Origin: Prinia subflava
Lineage: Eukaryota > Chordata > Aves > Passeriformes > Cisticolidae
Length of the DNA stretch: 64,000 bases
Direction: 5' to 3'
NCBI RefSeq assembly: GCF_021018805.1
Contig: NW_026960608.1
Span: forward strand, 1,798,001 to 1,862,000
Shown: in pieces, positions 54,383-63,058 of the stretch
Layout: every line of letters begins with the position of its first letter
Position numbering within the stretch: the first letter of the stretch is position 1
Program-made: the position numbers and the translations under genes
Notes under the pieces: generated by a model
What the model was told of the DNA's origin: nothing
The model's database searches: none
Seen by the model: only the letters and a program-made list of their open reading frames with translations

Positions 54383-54917
54383 GGTAGCTTCAGTCCGATC
54401 CCGGCTGCCTTAGGTGTTCCTGGATAGGGGGTACTGTTAAGTACCTCCTGCCCAAGTATCTCAGGCGAAGCTCCCAGGCACAGGCAATACTTAGCAAGCT
54501 TAGCTATCTGTGATTTCAGCTTTGCAGTGACAGCTCTTATAGTGATTTCAGCTTTAGTGATATTCAGCTCATAAGCTTACTAAGTGCCTTGGCAGACGCA
54601 GGGAGAGAGAGGAGAAGCACTGTATGAAGTTCCACAGATGAATCTTTATTGGCATCCTCCGTGAAGGGTTTCAGGGACAGCTCTTCTACTGAGCTGGGCA
54701 AAAGTGGGGTTTATATAGGGTACCAAGGTTTTGAGAAATGGTCCAATGGTCCAATGGTATGAGTCGGGGTAGAAAGTGACCTATTGTCTTACAGGGAGAT
54801 AAGAGAGGGTCCGAGCGCAGAAGAGGGGTTATTTGGCCTAGTCACCATGACTAGCCATTTCTTTGTCTTTAGGCAACTGACCGCCAGAGAGGCCTGTCAG
54901 GCCTCATGGCTGCAACA
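54383..54917 (-). mobile_element. P5 5' LTR (family D, copy 2)
   Basis: About 535 bp ending GGCTGCAACA on the plus strand; the gag-side edge is near GGTAGCTTCAGTC (54,383). On the LTR strand a TGGCGCACTGAAC stretch lies about 15 bases past the LTR and may be the primer binding site, but the spacing is unusual. AATCTTTATTGG near 54,640 gives the poly(A) region. It has a short local duplication (GGTCCAATGGTCCAATGGT) at 54,740 that copy 1 lacks. Confidence 0.82.
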
Positions 54918-56328
54918 GGGCAGGACTGTGGTTCCTCCCTGATATATCAACATGTGAGGAGACCCAGAGGAGAGCAAGGGGAGGGGAGGACTCCTAACAG
55001 GAGTCATCGATGTATTCCCAGAGGAATGAGGATGAAGAAGACTCCAACAAAGCAATCTCTATCAGGTCTGATGAGAGCAATTTGATGTTGGGGCTGTAAC
55101 TCCTCTGATTCCCTTTCCAAAGGACAATGGGATAAGGAATAAAGGCACAAATGAGGCTTCAGAAATCTGTCTGGGACCATCCGAATCTGGGAAAAGCCTG
55201 ACCATGCTTTAGGGTTGTCACTTAGCACTGACTTACTCTCCATTGCCTTCTCCCCCTGGACCCCAAATTACTACAACTCCAGCCACATTCCAAGAAGTTT
55301 CCAATGGCACCAGATTCCAAGAAGTCGAGCCCTTCCTCAAGTATCCTGAATGCCACTGATCCAGCACACTGCTTATCTCTTTACTGCAGGACTTCCAGAC
55401 AATTTCCTAAAATCCTGAATATTTTTGGGAGTGAATGAAAAATTCCTCCAGCACTGGAAACTTCTTCCACTCTGTCTGTTTAAGAAGGGGAGAGCAGAAA
55501 GGTTGGGTTTCATGAGGAAACAAACATCTTAACAATGTTGCATTCTCTTTTCTCTCCTGTGACTTCCCAAAATAAGTCCTTTCTCTTGGAATCTTGTGGG
55601 ATAAGGATGGTATCCCAGCTTCAGGCTTGCCCCAAGATATTTGGAGTGAGCTGGGCTGTGTGACACTGGCAGGGAACTCTCAGGGGCAATTTCAGCTGCA
55701 GGATTTCTCCAGAAAAGCAGGACTGTGGTGATGCCTGAAATCAGGCATGGAGACCTGGGAATGCTCTGCCTGCCCTGATTAGCTGGACTCAGCCAGCCAC
55801 ACCTGGAATGTGCGTGGCTACAGTCATCATCCCAGGAATGTCCCTCCTGGAAGTGAAGCACAGGAGGAAAGCAGAAGGGAAAAAAAAAAAAAAAAAAAAG
55901 AGGGAAGGAGGATGGAAAGCTCTTGATGGGGGTTGATGAGGGGACTGCACTGGAACAGTGCCCCTGGATCTGGCAGGGATGAGCTTCTACTGCACACGGG
56001 TGGGAAACAGGAGGGAAAGGGGAAGTTTGGAGGTGTCCCAGCAATGTGAGTGGAGATGAAGAGCAATGCAATAAATTCTATGTGCTGAAGGCTGACAGCC
56101 CACAGTCATTCTAAAACAGGTGATATGTGCTCTGGGAAGTGCTGGATCAGGGCCATCCCCCCCCCCCCCCCGGAGAGGGGTCAGCCCCGGGCTGGCTGAG
56201 TCAGTGTTTGAGTGACACAAAACTACACCGATGAACGGCGCCGTCAGCAGCTGCTGTGGGATGGCTTTGGCTCCCTCCTCCTTTGCTTCCCCTTATTTGG
56301 AAAAGTAATTTCTTCTGCTTGCCAAGCG
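54918..56328. other. Host intergenic DNA, nothing recognised
   Basis: Contains an A run at 55,880-55,898 and a C run at 56,156-56,171, no supported gene. The 180-codon minus frame at 55,529 spans the homopolymer and has no domain. Confidence 0.5.
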
Positions 56329-56926
56329 TGAAAAACGAGGTTCACTTAGTACAATTAAAAAGTTTAATAAAAAATACAAACAGACAATCAGGAGACAATA
56401 AGAACAAAACTATTCTTTTACAGGCGCTTGGGTACCTTCACATGGGATTCACCATGCGAGTACCTCAACAAAAGAGTCATCTCTTAAAAACACTAGTGTG
56501 TTGAATATTCATACGTTACATACATGATTCAAATATTCCTTTCAAATCTTAGGTGTTCCTGTTTAATCTCAACCTCCTCCTTCTCCCTTCCATCTATAAA
56601 TCAGGTCTTCTCATGGCTCCATTCAGTCACAGGCTATGCCATAAATCTTTTCTCAGAGCCTTTTTAGAGTCGTTGCTGCTATCTTTTATCAAACTAGGAT
56701 ACTGTGAAAAAATTCTTTGGTTATCTTCTCTATTTCTCGAGCTAGTTACAAAAGCATCTTTACATAACATGGTTTCTATTTTACTATTATTCTATAACCT
56801 AAAAACTACATTTACCATATTACTGAAAGAAACTATATGAATACAGCTTAACTTCCCAACATAAAACATGGGATATTCCTTTTAATATGCATGAAAAGCC
56901 AATTATACAATATGCATTTATAACAA
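56329..56926 (-). mobile_element. P6 3' LTR (family X)
   Basis: 598 bp, plus-strand ends TGAAAAACGAGG and ATGCATTTATAACA, with the purine tract directly beside it at 56,927-56,947 (plus-strand ATTCTCTCTCTTTCTCTTTT). A/T-rich. The left end was placed by comparison with the family X solo LTR; no duplication can be checked. Confidence 0.78.
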
Positions 56927-56999
56927 TTCTCTCTCTTTCTCTTTTATAAATCATTTGGCTTGGTTAATATTCTTTGTTTTCTTGATTCTATCATTCATT

Positions 57000-58640
57000 C
57001 ATTTTTTTCACAAATTACTTTTGCTTCTTACAAAGGGTTTTCTATATTATTGTTTCTTTAATACCATGATCTTTTGTGCCGTTCTAGATGTAGCCAGTTT
57101 TGGGTCCATGGGTATTGTTACCACTTGCATACCTTGGACAATACTGGTGATTAGCCGAATAAAACAGGGGATCAAACATGGAAGAAATATCAGACTAGCT
57201 GTAGCGCACAAAAGGAAGAAGCCTGACTTCTTCCACCATTCTGTTCCTGATAGGTTATCCCACCAGCTGGCTTTTAGCATTGATTTTCATTTTTGAACCG
57301 CTACATGGGCTACTTTTCTGATATCACTGACTATATCTAGAATGGCATCCCCGTTGTCATCTATTTTTAAAGAACAATCTGATCTATTAAATTTCTCACA
57401 AACACCTCCTTCTTCAGCTAACAAATAGTCTAAAGCTAACTTAATATATTGCGGTCCTTGTTTGGTGTTGTTGACTCGATATTAATTCCAGTGCCTGACT
57501 AGTTTTGTTTGTTATTTCTACAACAGCCTGGAGTCTTATAATGCGATTCAGCATATAAATGAGGGTTCGATATCTCCAACTCCCATCTTGTGCCCAGGTG
57601 GCTGGCCCATATGTTTCTAATATGCGTTAAGGAGGCCATTCATCATCTCTCCACTTCTGGAATCCCCCAATCAAATCTCTTTTATATTCTTTTATTTCAA
57701 TGTAAGGACTTTTTCCTGTATCACTACATTGAAAAAGCCTAATTTTGTTATTATATTTACAATTTCTTTCTTTTATTTTTCCCTGTGTCCAGTATAGAGT
57801 TGGTTCCTCTGGGATCCACCAAGTAGAGGTTCTGTTACTGACTTTATATTTTTTTCAGGGAGTATTTCCTACTTCTTTAAGGAATTTTTTCCCAGTAGGC
57901 CAGAGACATTCTTCTCTTATCACTGTTGAACTTAAAATCCACCTTTCTGGTCAATCTTCTCCCCCTGTAGTCATCTGGTTCCACTTAAGGAGTTCAATTG
58001 GGCCTTATCTACTGCCTTTCTATGGCTATTTTTCTGACATCAAAGCCCTTCTACAGACTCAACAATTGGTTATGTTAAGTCTTCTACTTATTCTTTCTCC
58101 CAGTTCTACAAACAGATTTTTCCCTAGCCTTGAGATATCTATATCTTTTTCTAGTTGCTCTTCTAGTTTTGTATACAAATTTCTGAGTGAGATTGGCACA
58201 AAATTAAGTTGCTGTGCTGGTTTTGCCTTTTTGTTTACCAGTTGTTCTTTTACTAAATCTTGGGCTTTATTCCCAATAGCATATGTGAAACAAATCCATC
58301 TCTCCCCTTTTGGGCACTCAGTCTTCAACCTGTTACCACTTCTTCCTAAGTTTTCTACACTCCAGTATTTCTTCCCGTTGTGCACACCATTACTTAATTT
58401 GGATGGGTTATAACAGTGGCTGTTGACACTAGTGTGTGTGATAAAAAAGGAACCTTGGTGTCTTTCCACATACAGCTTTTGGTAACACCTGTGACATGAC
58501 TTTGCTGATATCCCATGAGGGAAAAGACAAAAAATGAGTGACAGTAAAAGGAATAACAGAGGTCCCGTATGGCTTATACCTCTACCTTCCTTGCCTACAG
58601 GGTTGCTGCCCATAGCAGGTGTGTATGATCTCAGTGGCAA
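57000..58640 (-). pseudogene. env: P6 env, broken
   Basis: The ORF at 58,059-58,640 gives a signal peptide (LLFLLLSLIFCLFPHGISA) and the first half of SU with KSCHRCYQK. It stops at a TGA inside what would be a C-W-x-C motif: the codons read Cys-stop-Val-Cys after NIT. SU continues in the same region with several stops to about 57,640. TM text follows: a heptad region ([24 protein letters not shown]), LALDYLLAEEGGVCEKFNRSDC-like text, with a C-x7-C spacing and no Cys pair, and the anchor at 57,047-57,280 (SGFFLLCATASLIFLPCLIPCF). It is gamma-type by the CWxC motif, but the TM Cys pattern differs. Confidence 0.72.
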
Positions 58641-58978
58641 GTATAGCGGCCAACCCAGTCTTGCCCTCTATTTTCTTGTCACTTCCTTTTTGTTAATTTC
58701 CAGGCAAATCGTCTTTGCACTTCTTAATTGTAGTTTCCCACTGTTCCTAAGGTATTTCTTACTCAACAGGCACTAATAATTCCTATCTACCAAGCAGAGT
58801 TACTATTTCGGCTGTTTTTAGTTTTACCTGGATTGGGAATAGATTTGACACTTGACACTTCATGCAGTGAGAGTGTTGTTTTTGATGAACTGCAATACCA
58901 ATTTTTTATAATTTAAACATTTACATTTAACCCAGCTAGCATGTCAAGTATTAGGATTAATCAGTCAGTGTATATGTG

Positions 58979-59053
58979 TTGGGGGTTAGATTTGGTTTTT
59001 TTCTTCTCACAGAATTTTTTCCCATAAGTTTCCAAGAGGCCTTGATGACTACT
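58979..59053 (+). mobile_element. 5' fragment of a family A LTR
   Basis: Starts TGTTGGGGGTTAGATTTGG and matches the first 75 bp of the family A LTR (reverse complement of 15,275-15,347), including TTTTTTCCCATAAG. It is cut by the P7 LTR at 59,054; its remainder should lie on the far side of P7, outside the window. Confidence 0.82.
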
Positions 59054-59376
59054 TGTCACAGTGGACACAGAAAGAACCACATGAGGACACGCTGGTAAAC
59101 GAAGCAGGAAAAAGGGCGAGTTTATTTACAAAACTCAGTTTTATACATTTCCTATGGGGCCCGTGGATTGGAGGATGGAGTTCCACCTCTCAATCCACAT
59201 TGGTCAAGCTAACTGTCAATCACCTTTCTCCTCCCACCTAGAAATATGTAAACAATGAGAGAGTTAGCAAAACATGGCCAGTGTTTATAGTAGAAAGTGT
59301 GATAAGGTGAAATTTCTGACTCCAATATGAAGAACATTACAGAAGGCTTAGAAAAGTCTTCAAAACCAGGGTGACA
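59054..59376 (-). mobile_element. P7 3' LTR (family B relative)
   Basis: 323 bp, own-strand ends TGTCACCCTGG and CCACTGTGACA, directly after the purine tract. Internal blocks (TTTATTTACAAAA-C, TTTTATACATTTCCTATG, GGCC-GTGGATTGGAGGATGGA on the plus strand) are shared with the three family B solo LTRs, so P7 is an autonomous-type relative of that family. Confidence 0.87.
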
Positions 59377-59469
59377 TCTCACCCTTTTTATCTTTAAAAA
59401 AAGAAAAAAGAGAAAAAGAAAAATGAACAATTTTTACAATGGAAAAAAAAACAACACCCTGTACAGAGT

Positions 59470-62157
59470 TCAGTGATTATCCATGGAGGAATCATCAGAG
59501 CGATCACTCGCGTCATCTGCGTCCGAGTCATCGCCCAAGGATTCATCCATTTGATGACCTTCAGTCTGGTCACGGCCTCCACCTCGCCTATCGGCCGGAT
59601 TCTGCCTCTGCTGTCGCAGGTCAGGATGGACACACTTCGAAGGTACCCAGCGTGCCCCAGTATCTGTGGACACGCACGCATACCCACGCCCCATAACGAT
59701 CAGGTCATAGGGTCCTTCCCATTGTTTGGTAACTAAATTCCGGACCCGAACCTTCGCTCGAGGCTGATGCGTGTCATCTGAAGCCTGCAACGAGAGGAGG
59801 TGGCTTACAATCACAGGGTTACTTGAGTTCTGCGGAACTGTAAGGTAATTGATGATGTACAATGCTTTGGCCAAGCGACTGTGTGGTGTTTCACCCTGCA
59901 TTCCCCGTTTTTGCTTCTGGAGAACATGCTTGAGAGTACCATGAGCACGCTCTACAATTGCTTGTCCTGTTGGAGAATGAGGGATGCCAAAGTTGTGAGT
60001 CACACCCCATGAGTGTAGGAAATGCTGTACCTGTTGAGAGGCATAAGCAGGACCATTGTCGGTTTTCACAACAGAAGGTATGCCTAGTATAGCAACAGCC
60101 TGCCTCCAGTGGGCAATGGCATCGCGGGCCTTTTCCCCAGTGTGAGCCGAAGCCCACATTGCAGAGGAGAATGTGTCCACCGTGACATGCACATACTTGA
60201 GCCGGCCAAACTCGGCGACCTGGGTGACATCGGTCTGCCAAAGCTCCAAGGCCTTAAGGCCCCTGCGGTTAACCCCTGCCGGGAACGGTGCACCAAGGGC
60301 ATGACAGTTGTCACAAGAGTCGACAATGTCACGAGCCTCAGTGGCCGTCAGGTGAAACTGCTTCTGCAGCGTATGCGCATTTTGGTGGAAGAACCCATGC
60401 GATGTCTTGGCCTGTGCGAGTGTGTCAGGCTGAGGAGCAACCCATGCTGGGTTAGCCAACTTGTCAGCCCTTGCATTACCTTCCGCTATGAAGCCTGGCA
60501 AATTTGTGTGACTTCGAACGTGCAGAACGTAATAGGGATGAACCCTGGACTGAATTGCATACCACAAGGTCTTCAGCAGATGAAACAAGGCAGGGTTACT
60601 GACTTCCTTCAAAACTGAATACCCTAATCGCTGTGCAATGTCGGCAACATAAGCTGAGTCCGTGACCAGATTGAAGGGTGTCTGAGAAAATTTTTCGAAT
60701 GCCATGACAGCAGCCCTTAGTTCAACCAGTTGGGCTGACCCGTCCTCATGGCCTTCCAAAATCTGCCATTCGGATCCATCCTTCCAGGTAACAATGGCTT
60801 TTCCTGTTTTGCCGGAACCGTCAGTGAAGGCGGTGGGTCCTTGCACTGGCTCTTGGCTGGTTTTGGGTCGTAATGAAAATCGAGTATTTTTTGCCACTTG
60901 CAATAGCTTGTGGCTGGGCAGATGATAAGTGATCTGCCCTGAAAAACCCTCTAGAGCACTTTGTAGCGAAACGTTGTTCGCATAGCTCCAATCAAATTCC
61001 TCCCTCTGAACCGGGAGTATGATTTTTGAGGGATCTGCACCTATCAGTTGTAAGCAGCGTTGACGGCACTTGATTATCAAGTGCACAATCAATTCAAACA
61101 ACGCAGTTGCCGTCTTATGCGACTGATGAGGCAAGAAGACCCATTCCAAGACGTGCAGAGGATCAGTCCAATCATCATTCCATTGGCCAATGATACCCGT
61201 AGGATGTAAATCAGGAGTGGTGATGAACACAGTGACATCAATGGAAGGTTCTATGCGGTATACATGGCGAGCCAAAACAGCTTGCTGTATCTCCTCCAGC
61301 ACTTTTTGTGCCTCAGGGGTCAATTGACGAGGTGACTTTAAATCAGTGTCCCCTTTCAATAATTCAAACAAGGGAGATAGTTGTGTGGTGGTTAGTCCTA
61401 GGTAAGGACGTAACCAAGTGATGACACCTACCAGCTTCTGAGCATCATTCAGTGTCTTCACAGGTTGCACAAAATGCACCTCCTCGTGACAGATTGTCCG
61501 TTCCAGAATTTTGACACCTAAATATTTCCAGGGAGGTTGCTGTTGTACCTTTTCTGGAGCCACCTGCAGTCCATGTGAATGCAGAGCATTCAACAACTGA
61601 GGCTGTATCCTCAGCAGCTCATACTTGGTGGGCGCAGCCACCAAAATGTCATCCATATAATGATAGACGTGAGCGCCAGGAAACTGCTTGCGAACTCCAG
61701 ACAAGGCACGGGCCACATACCATTGGCATAATACCGGGGAATTTTGCATGCCTTGAGGCAAAAATTTCCATTGATATGTCTGTGCTGGTTTGGCATTGTT
61801 TATTGTTGGTACCGTGAAGGCAAATTTTGGTCTGTCATCGGGATGCAGAGGGATCGTAAAAAAACAATCCTTCAGATCCACGATGAGGACCGGCCAGTCC
61901 ACGGGAAGCATGGTAGGCGATGGCATGCCCGCCTGTAATGTGCCCATGCCTTCCATCACAGCATTGATTTTTCTGAGGTCTTGTAGCAACCTCCATTTCC
62001 CAGACTTCTTTTTGATGCAAAAGACAGGAGTGTTCCAGGGACTGGTAGATGGTTCCAGATGCCCCTGGTCCAACTGCTCCTGTACAAGTTTGCGAAGGGC
62101 GACTAGCTTGTCATGAGAGAGGGGCCACTGATTCTCCCAGATGGGTTTGTCCACCAG
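59470..62157 (-). CDS. pol: P7 Pol: reverse transcriptase, RNase H, integrase
   Basis: An uninterrupted frame of about 894 codons. RT: WNTPVFCIKKKSGKWR (about 40-55), first Asp in LIVDLKDCFFTIPL (about 93), LPQGMQNSPVLCQ (132-144), YMDD (166-169). RNase H: TAFTDGSGKTG, LVELRAAVMAFEKF, NLVTDSAYVADI, HVRSHTNLPGFIAEGNARADKLA. Integrase: HGFFHQNAHTL and CDNCHAL zinc ligands, ALELWQTDVTQ (Asp), VVKTDNGPAYAS (Asp), TGQAIVERAHGTLK (Glu), then the C-terminal domain and an Asp/Ser-rich acidic tail of about 40 residues. All catalytic residues are present. Pol is one -1 step from protease; a TGA at 62,158-62,160 lies between the frameshift region and RT, so this copy would not be made normally. The ORF's apparent GTG start is not biological. 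Confidence 0.9.
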   Translation of the reverse strand: MVDKPIWENQWPLSHDKLVALRKLVQEQLDQGHLEPSTSPWNTPVFCIKKKSGKWRLLQDLRKINAVMEGMGTLQAGMPSPTMLPVDWPVLIVDLKDCFFTIPLHPDDRPKFAFTVPTINNAKPAQTYQWKFLPQGMQNSPVLCQWYVARALSGVRKQFPGAHVYHYMDDILVAAPTKYELLRIQPQLLNALHSHGLQVAPEKVQQQPPWKYLGVKILERTICHEEVHFVQPVKTLNDAQKLVGVITWLRPYLGLTTTQLSPLFELLKGDTDLKSPRQLTPEAQKVLEEIQQAVLARHVYRIEPSIDVTVFITTPDLHPTGIIGQWNDDWTDPLHVLEWVFLPHQSHKTATALFELIVHLIIKCRQRCLQLIGADPSKIILPVQREEFDWSYANNVSLQSALEGFSGQITYHLPSHKLLQVAKNTRFSLRPKTSQEPVQGPTAFTDGSGKTGKAIVTWKDGSEWQILEGHEDGSAQLVELRAAVMAFEKFSQTPFNLVTDSAYVADIAQRLGYSVLKEVSNPALFHLLKTLWYAIQSRVHPYYVLHVRSHTNLPGFIAEGNARADKLANPAWVAPQPDTLAQAKTSHGFFHQNAHTLQKQFHLTATEARDIVDSCDNCHALGAPFPAGVNRRGLKALELWQTDVTQVAEFGRLKYVHVTVDTFSSAMWASAHTGEKARDAIAHWRQAVAILGIPSVVKTDNGPAYASQQVQHFLHSWGVTHNFGIPHSPTGQAIVERAHGTLKHVLQKQKRGMQGETPHSRLAKALYIINYLTVPQNSSNPVIVSHLLSLQASDDTHQPRAKVRVRNLVTKQWEGPYDLIVMGRGYACVSTDTGARWVPSKCVHPDLRQQRQNPADRRGGGRDQTEGHQMDESLGDDSDADDASDRSDDSSMDNH

Positions 62158-62210
62158 TCACCGTAAAGGAGGCGTGGGACACTCTGCGCCCTTCGTCACA
62201 GTGGCCCCCA

Positions 62211-63058
62211 TTAAAAATCCATGGTGATTCGCACCCCCCAAGCGGCCAAAACATCCCTCCCCCAGAGGTTCTTAGCAGTCTCCGTAACATAAGGCCAAAT
62301 CATGGCTGTCTGTCCCTCCGGGTTGGTGATGATCACAGGATTCTGGCTCACATAGCACTGCTTCGTTCCTCCTAAGCCCACGATAGGTGTCTGTACCAGG
62401 CTCAAAGGCCACTGCGGGGGACAAGCCGCCAGGGAGAGAATGGTAACATGAGCCCCAGTATCTGGGAGGCCGTGAAGTTGAATCTCCGATGGCGTTGCAT
62501 CAGCCATGGACACAGTACACACAGTCTCAGGACGGTCTTTGGTCAGGAGAACAGTCCAGTGGACTTGAGGCGACCCGGTAGAGTCAAAGCCGCCGTCACC
62601 TTGTGACCGGTCCTCCATCCTGGAAACAGAAGACTTAAAAGGAACAAGTTGAGCAATACGGGTGCCTTTTGGAATAGTCAAAGGGGCGGTGAGTGTGGAG
62701 ACCATCGCATGAATCTGCCCTGAAAAATCAGCATCGATGAGTCCCGTGTGCACAATGATACCCTGAATGATAGCACTAGACCTCCCCATGAGGAAAGCAC
62801 TCATGCCATCACCCAAAAGACCAAAGGCATCCAAGGGGACCCTGTGTATCTTGTCCGAATTTATGAGGACAGATTCTGCTGTGCAGATGTTACACCTGCT
62901 GAGCCGCGGGTGCTGGCTGCAAGCCTGCTAAGCAGACCTCCATCGGTTCGGGCAGGGGCAGAGACACTTGTGTCTGAGCGCGTCTCTGCTTCGCGCTGCG
63001 TTTCGTGTTTCCCGACGCCAGAAGGGGATGCCCATTGGCATGCACCGTAGCCTTGCAA
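62211..63058 (-). pseudogene. pro: P7 dUTPase-protease
   Basis: The 207-codon main frame (62,211-62,834 and open upstream to about 62,880) has dUTPase motif 3 (HTGLIDADFSGQIHAMV) and GTRIAQLVPF, then an aspartic protease with HGLPDTGAHVTIL, VGLGGTK and LWGRDVLAAWG, ending at TAA. The dUTPase start (TRGSAGVTSAQ, motif 1) is in another frame, 62,861-63,058, which overlaps gag in the expected -1 relation; a frame change near 62,880 separates the two. The dUTPase-protease fusion is characteristic of betaretrovirus-like elements. Confidence 0.83.

Larger units (their letters stand above)
46800..54917 (-). mobile_element. Provirus P5: class II ERV, 3' end missing
   Basis: On the minus strand: 5' LTR (54,383-54,917), gag, dUTPase-like remnant and protease, RT, RNase H, integrase, and the first part of env, which ends against a CR1 at about 46,800. 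The rest of env, the polypurine tract and the 3' LTR are absent here; a similar LTR with an env end lies at 34,823-35,554. Lesions include a nested solo LTR in CA, a 55-bp duplication in integrase, several frameshifts and stops. Confidence 0.85.
56329..58975 (-). mobile_element. Element P6: env and 3' LTR of a further ERV lineage
   Basis: On the minus strand: env (58,640 to about 57,000), a polypurine tract (AAAAGAGAAAGAGAGAGAAT) and an LTR (56,329-56,926). Upstream of env, 58,641-58,975 may hold the end of pol but nothing was recognised. Gag, pol and the 5' LTR are absent; the right side ends at a family A LTR fragment at 58,979. The LTR is related to the solo LTR at 51,935. Confidence 0.78.

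Noticed and set aside
34823..54917. Reading the two family D LTRs as the ends of one simple provirus
   Set aside because: No matching target duplication at the outer flanks, and host sequence including a gene and CR1 copies lies inside.
55529..56071. A 180-codon minus-strand ORF at 55.5 kb
   Set aside because: It includes a 19-base homopolymer coding for poly-Phe and has no recognisable domain.
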